From Tubiluchus corallicola (Eukaryota; Priapulida; Priapulimorpha; Priapulimorphida; Tubiluchidae), in assembly GCA_030141605.1 (NCBI GenBank), contig JAQGDQ010000383.1, positions 64,001 to 128,000 of the forward strand: a stretch of DNA of 64,000 nucleotides, given 5' to 3'. Both the position numbers and the translations under genes were made by a program. Under the pieces are notes generated by a model that saw only the letters and a list, made by a program, of their open reading frames with translations, did not search any database and was not told the DNA's origin. Numbering within the stretch: position 1 is the stretch's first letter; each line of letters starts with the position of its first letter. Of this stretch, positions 34,501 through 47,102 are shown one piece after another.

Positions 34501-37500
34501 CATGCTAAGTTAAGCTATTGTGATGACAAAATAATTGCTTGCTTTAGTGCATCCCCATTGCCCATCCATTTGCATCATATTTGGAAAACTCGTTTATCAA
34601 AATTTATCAAAATTTGGCACTGGCTTGTTCTTCATGCACCCTGGAGCATCAGTTTGACTAAGGTTAGGTCTGTTTAACTTTCTCTGCATATCTTAAAAAC
34701 ATACACATTCCTAGCAGCATTGAGTTGGACTTATGTTGCCATTAGTTTTTTCTAAAAGTCAAATGCCAAAGATTAATGACTTTAGGCAGTACATGTTATT
34801 TAAAAAACAAAAACGTTATTGAAGTACTTTGTTTGTTCATGGTATGTTTCAGAAATAGCGTATCTCTAATTGATTAGCAATTCTAAACCTGTAAATTGAC
34901 ACCTACATTTCCAGGAATAGAGGATCTTAGTGTAGTGAGACTTGATATTGTTCCTGCCATTTGTTTTTCAGCGCTGTTGTAGATTTGCTGCACTAAATAA
35001 CAAAATTACACCAGCATGTGTAGGCTACATCCCGTTGCCAAAATGATTTTTTGATTTTTTATTTGTATTGAGCTGTATTTTAAGCATCTTGCCTGTGGAA
35101 ATTCAGCTCCTTAAACCAAATTGAATTGTTGAATTTCTTAACAATTTTAAATTGTTTTCTTGTGATGCGTATATAAAACAGGTTTCCTATAGCCACTATT
35201 TGTCAGAAATTTCTAGCTGTGCTAGAGACTTAAGATATTATCATTCATCTTAATTATCCAGTTTTCTATATTTTGTATTTAATTTTCTAGATCACAGCTT
35301 TACTGAAGCGTCGAAAAAAAGAATATTACAAGAAACGCATCATACCTGAAATTTTGCAATCAACGATATTTCTATCGTTAAATGGTGCACTTTTTATTGG
35401 AGCTTTTTGTGTCACTGGGTAAGTTAACATTTTAAAACTCTTTTCATAACGTAAGTTACATTTAGTCAATATGCATGTGTTTTCTTGCAAAATGCTTATT
35501 GCATTTACAACTTAAGCAAAAGCAAATGATTTATTATGTTATACAAAATATATGTGCTTGCATTACAAAATTATCCATAAGTCCGCATTTAACTCTTTCT
35601 AGTTATTCTCATACCCCTAATCTCCATTTCGTGAGAATCCTTTTGATACCAAGCTCATTGCTCTATGTTATTTTCTAAGCTGAGATAATCCACGTTAAAG
35701 TTGAGGTGCAGGCTATGCACTAAAAAACATAACCTTGAGAAAATTGCTGTTAAAGTCAGCCGTTGTTTATTGTTGCTTCTCTACAAAACACTTAGCAACC
35801 ATACAAAAGACTAGTTGCTATGGATTTTACAAGAGCACATTCAAGTTATGTTTAAATCTAGTAGATGGTCTTCCTGATGAAGATCTGGGCTTATCAACAG
35901 CTGAAAGCAAAATGATTGCTTCCATGAGCTACTGTCGAAGTTAAAAATAAAACTTTTTTACAATTGCAGTACTAGTTTCTAGCCAGAAAAGTAGGCACAT
36001 TGTTATCAAATTAAATTTTTAGTATTTTTGGACATTTTCTTGATAATTTGATGCTAGAATATAATAGCGTAGCAGAATACAATGCTAGAGTGCAATATAT
36101 TTAGCATTTGTTTTTATAAAAAAACAAAAAATTAACATTTAACCAAATTTTTGCTGCATTCTACTTTGAAGCATCATAACATAGTTTTAACTATGCCAAC
36201 TTATGGATGGTTTTGGTTTGCAAGCACACATATTATTAGCGAGTTTTACGAAGTGATGAAATATTCAAATTGTTTAATAGAATTATTGGTTTACTAAAAA
36301 TTAATCCTTTATTTCGTGAAGAGAGTTCGTTTCTCTAGAAAAACATCCTAAAAACCAGAATTTGAATTTCGATTTCTGGCATTCTGGTTGCTCAGTTCTG
36401 AACGTCTAAATCTTGTGAGAAATGTGCCAGCTGCCACTTTTTGAATGTCAGCAATTTATATGTCTTTCAGGAAAGTTTTGGGAAAATATGGCTATCTTAC
36501 GTGTGGTTTTCTCCCAGCCTTTGTTGCCTCGTTCCTGGCTTTACTCTTTGAAAGGAAAAGTAGGTAAGTCTATCAGGTGCATAGCTTGTAAATTTACTTA
36601 TCTCATAGTTTGTTTTATCATGGCTTGGTGAAAATTGTAAATTTGTTGGTTTTCAAGATGCAAAACCTTTCAGACTCGCTACTATCTAACTTAGTATTGC
36701 TTGTGCTATATTTTTTTACTTATATTGCTTTTATTTCGTACTATGTCTTGATACATTGCTGACTGTAATTCGGTGTTAATAGAACTCTAGTGGCTCATAG
36801 TGTAAAATTCTGAGTCTGAATGTCAGAGTGGAATGGAACAGAAATGGTGCTGAGAAGCTACAGGCATACCAGTGTCTTCTTTTTTCGTTGCATTACTGCT
36901 GTAGTTTTGAAGGCAGAATTCTGGGTGCTCAGTTTCTACAATAGATGTAACGGGCATATGATGATGAAGTCACAGTGCCTTTAATGTTGCTTTCAGACTC
37001 TCCGAGAAAAGTTACCAAACCGTTCACATGTTGCAACTTTACTCTCAGAGAGAATTTGTGCAACAAGTTGTGAGAGAGACTCTATGTGTGAACCCACCAT
37101 AAAGTGTAATGGTTAACTGCCTGGAAAGCAGGTTTCGGGTTTGAGCCCTAGTAAAGCTGCCAAATTTTTCAGTTTTTCTGGTTTAGTATTGCTTATTTAA
37201 CTGTATGGAATTGCAGATGTAAATATTCTAGTTTATCTTCTAATTTAGCTTTTTTTTGCAAATATGCTATATAATATGTTTTCTGCAGGCGGGCAATGCT
37301 GGCTGTGTACTTAACAAATCTAGCTAGTGAGTACATCTTCCGTGCACTGGTGTCACGGGGACTAATTAAGCCAATCAAGTATGGAGAGGTAGGAAAATTT
37401 AGATAATTTTCTTGCCACTTGCTTAATTTGATAATCAATGTTGATGATGTAATACATTGAAACACGATGTTGTACTACCTGCATGATGTTGTAAATTATT

Positions 37501-40500
37501 ACTTTGTTTACTATAGGTATTGTTGTTTATGTGTACTTCAGCATTCTACACGTTCCTGTTTAGATCAAATGGTCTTGGAAACTTTGAACAGCGTTGCCTG
37601 AAGTAAGTTGCTGCGTGTCTCTGTTTTTCAACTATTTGTTTTATTTGCAGTCTACAATTTTGCACATTTAGCGTCCATCACCGCAATCATAGCTGATCCA
37701 AGCGAATTTACTGGTTGTGACTGCTGTGGCTGTGTGGTGTTCTGATAGTCATGTGCATAATAAAGCTGAGAATTGCTAGTGACAAATCTTTACAAACTTG
37801 ACTGGGCTTAGTTATATTACATCATTGTTCTTCTATATATCTACTTTAGCTGGTGCAGGTTTTGGCTTGAAAATAAGATACTGCTATTCCGAGAACTGCC
37901 GTGCTCATAATCATAAAGAAGTCAAAGTGCCCTTTAAGTCTCAATTTTTTTATTTTTTTTTTACAAAAGCTTTCGTCCTTCATGGACTTCATCAGCTGTA
38001 AAGTAGACATACAATAATAAAAATTACAGGTAAAACTGCATGTGAAAAATGAAAAAATTTCAGATTTAAGGGGCACTTTGACTTTTTTATGATTGTGCAA
38101 GTTTTCTGTACACTGTCTTATGGACCACAATTACTAAATTCTACTAAATTCTTTTATGTTTATATTTAGTCCGAGTAAAATATTCCAATTAACTCTGATG
38201 TTGCAGTTACTTTATAAACAAACACTAACATTTTTTTTGTACTATATTGGCCACTTCGAAAACTTAATATGGAGAATCTTTCCTGAAAGCAATTTCGTGC
38301 CATTTTATAAGACTGTAATAAATTTTGCAGGTTTTTAGTTGGATCAAGTGAGATAAACGATGGTAACGAGTTCGAGCAGGAGCAGCAAGACAAAGTGCAA
38401 CAGTTATTATATAAAGCCAAACAATTAATTAGTCTTTCAAAGTTTATATCCGGGTTAATTATTAGAGTGAAAACTGCTCCAAAGCATTGCCTGTGCAATC
38501 ATTCCTATAGCTGTGTGTCTTACGTTGCTCAGGTAAATTTCAGGGTTAAATAATTAAGATGATAATTTCGGTAAATTTCAGAGATAATTAAGATGATAAT
38601 TTCAGGTAAATTTCAGAGATAATTAAGATAATAAGTTCAGGCAAATTAACCTGATCATTTTTTCATTTGATTTACTGCTTGCATTATTTCTTATTTGGCT
38701 ACATCAGCTTCGTTTGTGGCTTACCAAATTGCTGTTTTCCTTGAAGACACTGTATTCACTTTTTGAGCTGCAGTAACTGTTATGAGATAATAGATGCTGT
38801 GGTGTAAAAGACATTATGATAGGTGCATCATAGCAGTGTCTGACATTTTATGTCATCACCAACTTTTTTACCTACTTTGATGCATTAAAAGAGTACATAT
38901 TGCATTATTCTGTTCTAAAAATGCACTAGTAACATAAACAGTGGAATAATTATACAAGTTTGCATTTTTGCTTCTCAACTGACCACTAAATGCTAGCCAT
39001 TTGTATCACGCGAGAACTGGCAGCAAACTTTATGCAAGTAATTTTGCCTGCAACGTTTTGCTACAGTAACATGACTAGATAATATTCCCAAGGTCGCTTA
39101 GCGCTTGGCTTTGTCTCTGCTGCAGTTTATTGTTTAACTGCTGCCTACACTTGAATGTTAACGAAACAGAAATTGCATGGCTAGGTAAGTAAGATATATA
39201 GTCAAGTTCAAGCAAGCAGAAAGAAATTAATTAGTAGAATCATGAGTAAAAATCCTAAAACTTTTTAATTTATATGATTTATATTGATTTTTGCGTCTGG
39301 AACATATCTCAGTTGTTTTACATTACTTTCTAAGGAAGTTTTAGCTTCGTTTAACGACATTTCGCTTCACTTCACATGTTGCTAGAAAACGTTAGCATCG
39401 TTAAGTGAGGACTTGCTGTATATGCATTTTTTATTTACAGTTGATGTCAATATATTAGAATTTGCAAATAATGTTGATGGCCTTTTTTTGAAAAATTTAT
39501 TTTTCATTTAATTTGACTTATATATTAGCTGGTATCAATTTTCTTTGGTTTTTTTAGTATGATCATTTTTGTAATTTTTTTAGGGTTTCATGCGGAATTT
39601 TGTGATTGGTTATGTACTTCAAGGTGCCGTCAAGCTGCTAAGTGCTCTGCGTAGACTTTTCTCTCAGCCTCGATCATTGCTTCTTGCTCTAAAGCATGTG
39701 GACAACTTCAAGTTCGGAGGCTTTTTAGCTGGCTATACTGCTCTGTTTAGGGTAAAAGTTTATATGTTGAATTTGTTTATACGTTTATACGTTTAAACTT
39801 GTGCCTAGGAATTAAGTACATTTTTGCACAAAAGTTGAGCTTTCAGAATTGAGTTGTTTAGAAAATCATTCTTTTGCCCAGCCATTTTTTATTTTGGAAA
39901 TATATGGGCCGTGGTGCAAATGCATAAGCAGGCACTCAGGGGCAGAGTTTATTACCAAAAGTGAGAGGAGTCGGTTTTTTTACTCCTCAGATGTCTGCAT
40001 CTACATAATTTAACCTTTGCACCACTCCAACACTTTAATCTAAGTCTGCACAATGTCCGCGATGCAAATGCAAAAAACGGAAAAACTTAATTGTCAATAA
40101 TTTATTGCTTGTTCTTTTGTGCATAGCTGTGGCTGAGTTCTTGAAATCCACAATGAAAAAATTTGCATCTAGTCTGCTTTAGTAAGTCTATAACGTTCTT
40201 AAATCCTCGTCCGTTTAAAGCCCACAAAAATCTGTGGAGGTTCGCAAGAAATCTGCAGATTTTGACTCCACTCATCTTTGTTTACTACTACTAATGTTGA
40301 ATGATTGTGGATATAATCGAGGATGGTTCTCTAAGGTGAGTCATTCAGTTTGCAAATTTATAGCAATAAAACTTAATATTTCGTAACCCTTTAATGGTGT
40401 TTTAATTTGGAACTCTTTACCTTACTATGCCAAATGTGAACATACCATTTTTAAATATAATATAAGTCTAAAACATTTCATATTAAATAATAATCTAAAT

Positions 40501-41256
40501 ACATATTTTTATAACTCTCCATTACACTAAGTTGCATGATTTCTGGTGCTAATAAACTCATCTTAGTGTAATGTATGGTATCTTTATTAGTTATATGTCA
40601 TACAAAAATAAAGAAGAAGTATTAACCAAGAAGTGCTGAGGATGTTCTAATGCTGTTTTTCCTGGCATGACTCCATACTGATTTTTGCAGTCATTGATTG
40701 ATCTCATCTGATTGATCAGTCTCTGTTTTATATTCTCGTGTGAATATAATCTTCATTTTCACCATCATCACATTGACTTTTCATTGTCATTTTCTTACCC
40801 TCATTATCACCCTGGTATTTCATTTTTCTTGCATATCGTATTTTGTACCTTCTACGTCTTTTCTTTTCATTTTGCCCTTCTGCTCAGGCCTGAAAAAGTT
40901 CATCTTCTTGGCATGAACCGATATCTCAATATCTAGTGAAACTTTAATTTTTGTTTTGTTTGCAGCAGCAATAGCTTATATTGTAATGCATGTAACATTG
41001 TATTACATTATGGCATTTTGGAATTTAAACTAAACCAATGAGCATTCTGAGTTAAAAACTACTGCAAACTCAGCACATTTTGTTTATGTGAACAGTTGAT
41101 ATGTTGCTCACTAAGATGGCTTCGTGGTCATGACAGTCCGTTTCATACTGCGGTTGCCGGATTCATTGCTGGTACCTCTATGACGCTTTACCCTAGTACA
41201 TCTATTGCATTATACCTTTTTTGGAAGTTGCTAGAGGTAAATTTATTAACATATAC

Positions 41257-41287
<31 letters not shown>

Positions 41288-44200
41288 CAGTAGGCGCCGC
41301 TTAATATACTCACTTTGACCCAATTAACCGACTGAACCTATTGACCGATGGGTGCAGTATTACTCGTACAGAAGTATGAGTTACCAGCTTAGTATGCACT
41401 GCAAAGGTTTTTAATGAATTTTAGAAACGAAGTAATGCCTAAACTCCTTTGTGCAGTTAAAAATTGAAAAAATGTTTCAAAATATTCATTTATAGAAGTG
41501 AATTAACAATAAATTAAAAGGTATACTTTTCTAAATCACACAAGTCTGTTTATTTGCAAAAGTTACAGAAATTCCTTCAAACTTGGCTGCTTGATTTTAT
41601 CACGAAGAAGTTTGCTTACAAAGTTCTCATAATGATAAAAACTTAATAATGAAATTAATAATAATAATGATAATAATGAAAATCTGTTGTTGTATGATGC
41701 ACAAATTTTCGTAAAATGTTTAGTGCTTGGCGTGCTTAAACTGTTGGTGGAACCCATGCTTCCCCGCAAGTAGCTGCGTCTGTAATTTCGCCTAAGCTCC
41801 CACTTGCTATAATTATGATATACTTCCTGTACTGTACCTGCATCCCTGGCATAACAGCAACATTTAACTGATTAAACTTTCTGGTAAAAACAGCCAGATT
41901 AATTGCAGTGGACCGGCGGGTCAAAGCAAACCATTAGGCTAGCATATGATAAACGTTCCTGCTTACAAACAAAACTGTACTTAACATGATTGTTAGTATG
42001 TATATTATAGGACAAGAGCAAACTAAGATGTTATAAAAGTCATAAAAGCTTACTAGTCACACAAAAGTGTCTTATTGAAGCATGTGAAGCAATAATATTG
42101 AGTCAATTATGCGGAGTTATTTAAGTCAATTACCTACAGTTTTTATGTACATTTGAATAGAAGCGGCCCGTACCAGGCGTTTTTGAGTCAAATAAGTGAT
42201 TGAGTCTATTAAGAGGCACCTACTGTATATATATTATTCACATTCTGCTTTATGTTCTTATTATGGAAAATGTCCTATAGTATATAGGGACAGCTCTGCA
42301 ATGTGTTCGTAACATAAACGGGAAATGCCTTGGTTTCCTGGATTCCTCACGAATCATATGTAAATCAGTTAATTTGCAGCAGCTATTATCATCCTATATT
42401 AGCTTCAACAACCTATGTGAAATTAAAAACAAACTGGTATTTATGCGTGATGCTTAATGCTAAAGTAAAATAGCAATCACATACTAAACAATTTTGCTAT
42501 TCTCATGTATTCTAAAATTTGCTTGTAAAATCTTGAAAGAATTAAGAGTTGATATTAAAGGAAATGAAAATTTTTTAAATCCACCTTTTATAAACTTTGC
42601 TTCATTTGAACATCTGATTAATAAGTAAAATTGATATGCTTAGCACTGTAAATCTGGATAACCTGTGCAGCAAATGATTTTTATTATATTACTTTCCTAA
42701 AAATCTACGGAGAGCGTTCTGGAATTAGGCGAATTTAGTTAAACTTGTAAAATAACGTTACCTTGTATTGTTTCTCGTTTATAATAGTCAATTGCAAAAG
42801 GGTAGTACGTATTAATTTTTATAAGGTTCTACACCGTGTTTGTTGCATTCAAAAGATGAAGATTCAAAATCAAAAGATGAAGCTTTAAAACCATAACTTA
42901 AATCTTCATCTAGGAATTTATCATTTATTATTATAATTTTCAATTTAATTGTCGCATATTGCTTATTTTGTAAATGATATTCTAAAATTTCTGCATGTAC
43001 TACACACCACCTGTGCTGCAAAGCTGATTCATTTTTTTTTGCTTATTTTAGGTTTTATATTACAAAGGCATAGAAGCCAGCTACTTACCCACTTTCAAAC
43101 ATTTTGATATCTTCATTTATTCCGTTTCTACGGCACTTATGTTTCATTCGGTAAATTTTGTTGTTTGAATATTTTGCTTTAAATTAAATAGTTAGATACA
43201 TACAAGATATTAGTTCGTGAAGCAGACTAGAGTTAGGGTTTGGGTTAGGGTGTTTAAATTGTGTGGGGAATTGTAAACTCCTTCCAAATAGTTTAATGGG
43301 TCTAGACTTCCTGAAACATAACATAAAGATTTACATTAATATAGTTTTTAAATAACCCTTGACTGTGTTAGAAATACGGTACCTCTAACCTACTTACCTG
43401 TATTTTCTAATTTATATTGTAGTGAGATGAGTTCCATGTAGTCGCACACCATATTTCACTCGTTTTATGAATTCCTGCCAATTTACACAAAATAAGTTTT
43501 TTAACATGTAGTGAATATCTATGTTGATCAATTTTTGAGAACTGTGGTGAATTATAAAATATTTACTATTGGGGCAGTTAAAAATATATGGTATTGAATC
43601 TTGTTTTAGGCCTGCTGATACTATTATGGCAGTACTTGCGTTCTAAAGCTGAGCAGCATTCGTTTGTACACGTAAAAGGATAACTTTTCGTTTGCTTTAT
43701 TATAAACATTTTCAGGCAATATTTGAGCCACAAAATATGAGACCAGCATACTGGGAATTCCTAAAACGTCTGACCGACAACAGGTAGGTTTAATTATTTT
43801 AGAATTTTATTTTGTTGAAAACTATTGGCGTTAAGGTTAGGGATGCACCGAATATTTGGATCGCGGAATTTTTTCCGAATATCAGTATAAAAATCCGGTC
43901 CGGTAAACTTTGGCTGTAATCACAAAAACTGCGGTGAACATTCGGTTTACCAAACCATACTTTAATAATTGTCACATTTGGCAAAAAGTGCATTACACAA
44001 ATGCACGTTTCCGAATATTTTCTTAATACGTGTACTTACAAAAAATTACAAAAAAGACTGACAGTAAACAGTTAACTCGATACAGCAAGCTACATTTCGC
44101 TTTTTGTTTCTGTATGATAACTCAAAGACTGCAATGCACCAGTGGTACACAAGTCGCATCAAAGTGCGGTAGCATGGTGGTGCTATATTCGCGTATACAC

Positions 44201-46092
44201 GGCAAAACATATGGAAATTCGAGCTAGTGAAGGACTACAGTATCACTGCACTGCCATTTTGCTCAAACAATACATGTCAGCGTGTTGAAAGTGCAGACTC
44301 GTGGTAATTAGTAAATATTTAATACTCTACTACAGTAACCATTAAATAAAAAATAGATTTGATTATCAGAACAGTTTTACACAGCTCACAATCACAACTA
44401 ACATAAAACGTTTTAAACATTGCAATTTACAAAGTTTTTAAAGTTACTTTTATTTGGAATGTTTTGTATTTCCATTAATATTACAAGAACATTCGGTTCG
44501 GCTTTGGCAAAAAATTTGGTTCGGTGTTCCGAAGTTGGTATTTTATTTAGAATTTGGTTCTGTGCATAGACGTTCATTCAGTTAAGCTTCGTTCAGTGGC
44601 ACCTGATCATAAAAAAAGTTTGGCTTTGGTTCAGTTGATGAAAATATGCATTTAGTGCACCCCTAGTTAAGTCTTAAAGCATGTGCGTCGCATCAAAGTA
44701 ATAAAAAATACATAGACATCATTTCAAACTCAGTATTACTATTGGATGCTGATGCCACCAACTTGCTATATGTTTTCATGATTGAACTACTTATCACTGT
44801 ATTAAATTGCAAATGAAGTACTATATGTTGTATGGAGCATCTACCCGGGCTGGCACTTTTTTGTTCAAGAACAGAACATTTCAATCAAGTGCGTAGTCTT
44901 TTATTTATTTCTGTTGATTAGCTAATACAGTTATGCTTCTGTTTGTAGTACCTCAATTTTTTATCTCACCAAGTTTGCATGAATATATTCTTGTGACAAG
45001 TTAATAAAGTTTTCAAGTCGGTTGGGTTGAGCGATGGCTGCTGTAGCAAGTTTCCTGTTAGCAAAGTTTAATTTTTGCTTTGGCTGCTTTATACATAGTT
45101 TTTAGTCATGTTACCACAACTTCATTTTGGTGGTTTTTAAAATGCTGCATTGCACTACATTATCAAGATATTGTGTTTTGTTAACACTCCTTGTTTAAGT
45201 GCTTCAGAGGCATAGCAAAGAGGGTGGAGCGACAGGGAGCAAACGTCCCCAGCCACAAGGGTGAGAAGGCGCAAAATGCTTCTAGAGTGTAATGCCTGTT
45301 AATTATTTATTGCTAGTCCAACATTAGCTGTTTACAAAAGTTTTCAAGCTACAACAAAACTGCCTAGTCAGAGATCATCGTAGCAAACTCAGTTTCTATG
45401 TACAGCCTAGAAAAAAGGCTAATGTTGTTGCTTAATGGCATGTGGATTGCACGTCCCCGCGCGTGGCTTAGCAGCTTGATAATTTTGGGAAAAACAGTGG
45501 CGTTTCTCTAAATGCCAATTGTATCACCGTGAAAACCTGTAGTGTTCTGAATCTCATAATCTTTGCATGTTTTAATGCTGGAGCTGAATGTCTAATGCCT
45601 GTCGTGTTACTAGCATCTTTCCTAGACATAGAAAAGAGTTATTTTGGTGGAGTACATATCTAACTCAGGGTGATTTTTAGAAAAAAAATCACTTATCCGA
45701 ATGGGTCTCGGGGACAGAAAAAATGTGCACAGTTTGCGGCTTCACCCGTGAAACAAATAATCAAAACATTGAAATGTTAGGGCTCCAGAAATGTTTTTAC
45801 CCCCTGGCACTGCAAACACTTGCTACGCCACTGAAGTGCATACAGCAGATTTTGCTTTGCACATCAGCGATAATTAGTTTTTCATTTTAATGAATTTAAA
45901 CTGTTCAGTGTTTACTGCACAGGCAGTTTAGAGTTTGCCTCAAAGAATAACTAATGAATTTTTGACAGAGTTGCAGAGTTCAACCGTCACTTACTTGAGC
46001 CGTACGGAACACACGCATCACAAAAATTTCTTCATTTTTGGCCGAGATTTAACAGCAAATATGCTCCTCTACTTGGAGATAGTTTAACATGA
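31537..46092 (+). CDS. TMEM135: Transmembrane protein 135 (TMEM135), 11 coding exons, 454 aa
   Basis: Exons: 31537-31692, 35291-35418, 36471-36563, 37289-37388, 37517-37602, 38331-38532, 39584-39751, 41096-41236, 43052-43150, 43716-43783, 45969-46092. All junctions are GT-AG, phases agree, and the sum is 1365 nt (human protein about 458 aa). Seen: an N-terminus MSALSK followed by NCYELGHTWTPFC and RIYAPLYV (the TMEM135 cysteine-containing N-terminal domain), then PEILQSTIFLSLNGALF, FLPAFVASFLALLFERKSRR, a loop with clustered cysteines (HCLCNHSYSC), FSQPRSLLLALKHVDNF, HTAVAGFIAGTSMTLYPST and KGIEASYLP. Several hydrophobic segments fit a multipass membrane protein. Known: TMEM135 (peroxisomal membrane protein 52) acts in mitochondrial dynamics and peroxisomal/lipid metabolism. 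Introns hold many MITE and LINE remnants. Two further terminal exons lie downstream and could replace exon 11. Confidence 0.95.
32316..32765 (-). mobile_element. Possible non-LTR retrotransposon C-terminal fragment
   Basis: The minus strand encodes a stretch with NQRSTICSKNEESEFTIPHF then RRKKVTKS, echoing the RSTR...F.VPRFR...TK.SF block near the C-terminus of many non-LTR polyproteins. It lacks the WNxLP signature and is frameshifted. The call rests on this weak resemblance. Confidence 0.35.
32930..33115 (-). mobile_element. Non-LTR retrotransposon C-terminal fragment
   Basis: The minus strand reads LRLNISDLSFTNRVVNIWNA followed by LDSYVADA and a stop within SIFSN. It matches the RLxxRKxxFxNRVVxxWNxLPxxVVxAxSxxxFK C-terminal block typical of CR1/jockey-like elements. 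Only this terminal piece remains. Confidence 0.8.
37097..37152 (+). repeat. tRNA-derived element (diverged)
   Basis: GTGTAATGGTTAACTGCCTG (A-box region), GGAAAGCAGG and B box GGGTTTGAGCCCTAG (37138-37152) give a tRNA-like order within TMEM135 intron 3. The acceptor stem is not recognisable. Confidence 0.55.
37903..38101. mobile_element. Foldback MITE, copy 2
   Basis: Terminal inverted repeats: left GTCAAAGTGCCCTTTAAGTCT near 37921-37941, right AGATTTAAGGGGCACTTTGAC near 38063-38083, extended outward by ATCATAAAGAA and TTTTTTATGAT. The core AAAGCTTTCGTCCTTCATGG is shared with copy 1 at 4050-4240. It lies in TMEM135 intron 5. Confidence 0.75.
41288..42225. mobile_element. pogo/Tigger-like non-autonomous DNA element (938 bp)
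   Basis: Left TIR CAGTAGGCGCCGCTTAATAT and the complement of the right end CAGTAGGTGCCTCTTAATAG match at 16 of 20 positions, and the similarity continues (ACTCA). Both ends abut TA, fitting the TA target duplication of the Tc1/mariner/pogo group. No transposase frame remains. It lies in TMEM135 intron 8. Confidence 0.8.
43231..43279. repeat. Half copy of the telomere-motif TIR element
   Basis: GTTAGGGTTTGGGTTAGGG followed by TTTAAATTGTGTGGGGAATTGTAAACT, the inverted equivalent of the left half of the element at 27436-27568. The opposite terminal repeat is missing. Confidence 0.65.
43838..44665. mobile_element. hAT-like non-autonomous DNA element (828 bp)
   Basis: Ends TAGGGATGCACCGAATAT and (complement) TAGGGGTGCACTAAATGC form terminal inverted repeats of the hAT TAGGGRTGCACYRAAT type. 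The flanking octamers GTTAAGGT (43830-43837) and GTTAAGTC (44666-44673) agree at six of eight positions, as a decayed 8-bp duplication. It lies in TMEM135 intron 10 with no intact transposase. Confidence 0.8.
45205..45833. mobile_element. hAT-like non-autonomous DNA element (629 bp)
   Basis: Left end CAGAGGCATAGCAAAG and complement of the right end CAGTGGCGTAGCAAG match the common hAT terminal motif CAGNGGCGTAGC. The flanking octamers AAGTGCTT (45197-45204) and AAGTGCAT (45834-45841) differ by one base, a convincing 8-bp target duplication. It lies 135 bp upstream of TMEM135 exon 11. Confidence 0.88.
45969..46092 (+). CDS. TMEM135: TMEM135 terminal exon 11a
   Basis: Acceptor TTTTTGACAG, phase 2, completing an Arg codon started in exon 10 (43783). 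It encodes VAEFNRHLLEPYGTHASQKF followed by LHFWPRFNSKY and a stop (TGA 46090-46092). It is the best match of the three downstream exons to the vertebrate TMEM135 C-terminus (MNRKVLDVFGTGASKHF). Confidence 0.92.
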
Positions 46093-46975
46093 GATGAAAT
46101 AATGATGATAATATAACAATGTTCGGGTTTTTACATTTTTGCATTTAATTTTGTACAGAAATTTTATGTTTTAATGTTATGGTGTCATCTTCTATTCACA
46201 TTAGATTATTATTATTTTACAGTTCCATTATGATGAGCAAAGCACTCAGCTTTCAGTATTAATTTTGTTTTGCATGCCTGTTATTTTTGCAATTATTGAT
46301 TTGTACATTTTATATTTTGCTTTGCAACCTAACAACACCAGCATTGCTACAATTAACTATCAATCTTTTGTAGAACCTGACAAGTAATTATAGAAGCTAT
46401 ATCTCTTATAAGTAAATCCTGAATAAGTGTATGTATTTGCAAATGTATTTTCTGTCTGTCTGTCTTTCTGTTTATTCACGTGCCTTTTTAACTGTCACAC
46501 GATCTACTTTTTGAAAGATGAACATTCATAGGAATACAACTTCTTTGGTAGAAGTTTAATTATTATTTTATTAACTTTAGCTTCTTGGTTACTCACTTTG
46601 CACATTTTGTAGCAATACAGCGTGTTCAGGGTTTTAAGTATTTGCTTGTCAGTTGCAGTGCCTTTACTTGCCTAGCAATTAGTTACGGTTTAGCTACTGT
46701 TTTCGTTGATGACTAAAGATATACATACGAGAACCATTTGCTAGATATTAGAGCATAATCATATTAAAGAGGAACAGCCCTATTAGAACAACAATTCGCA
46801 TACTACATAGTGTAGTAATGTCAATTAGGTGGACATCATTCATAACCACAGATATTTGAGTATGCATGCACTATGTCAACTTTAATGCTCCTTGCTGTTC
46901 ATTCTTGTATTATAACGTGAGTATACTTTTCAACTTTTCCGTAAGCTCGTCTTGTTTTTATATGTTCTGTTTCAG

Positions 46976-47102
46976 GTTTCAGGAAATGAACAGGCATTTA
47001 TTAGAAGTATATGGCACTAATCCTACAGCGTTTTTCCCAAATTTTTGGCCTGCTTATAATCGAGCCTATACTAGTCTCTCTGAGCCTGTTCTTTATAAAT
47101 GA
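46976..47102 (+). CDS. TMEM135: TMEM135 alternative terminal exon 11b
   Basis: Acceptor CTGTTTCAG, same phase 2 entry as 11a. It encodes FQEMNRHLLEVYGTNPTAFF followed by PNFWPAYNRAY and a stop at 47100-47102. The NRHLLExYGT core is shared with 11a and the two C-termini align without gaps for most of their length. The protein made with this exon would be 455 aa. It may be an alternative last exon or a silent tandem duplicate; an AAATAAA signal lies near 47520. Confidence 0.75.

Larger units (their letters stand above)
31693..35290 (+). other. TMEM135 intron 1
   Basis: A 3.6-kb intron. It contains two antisense LINE remnants (listed) and otherwise AT-rich sequence without recognised features. 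Confidence 0.8.
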
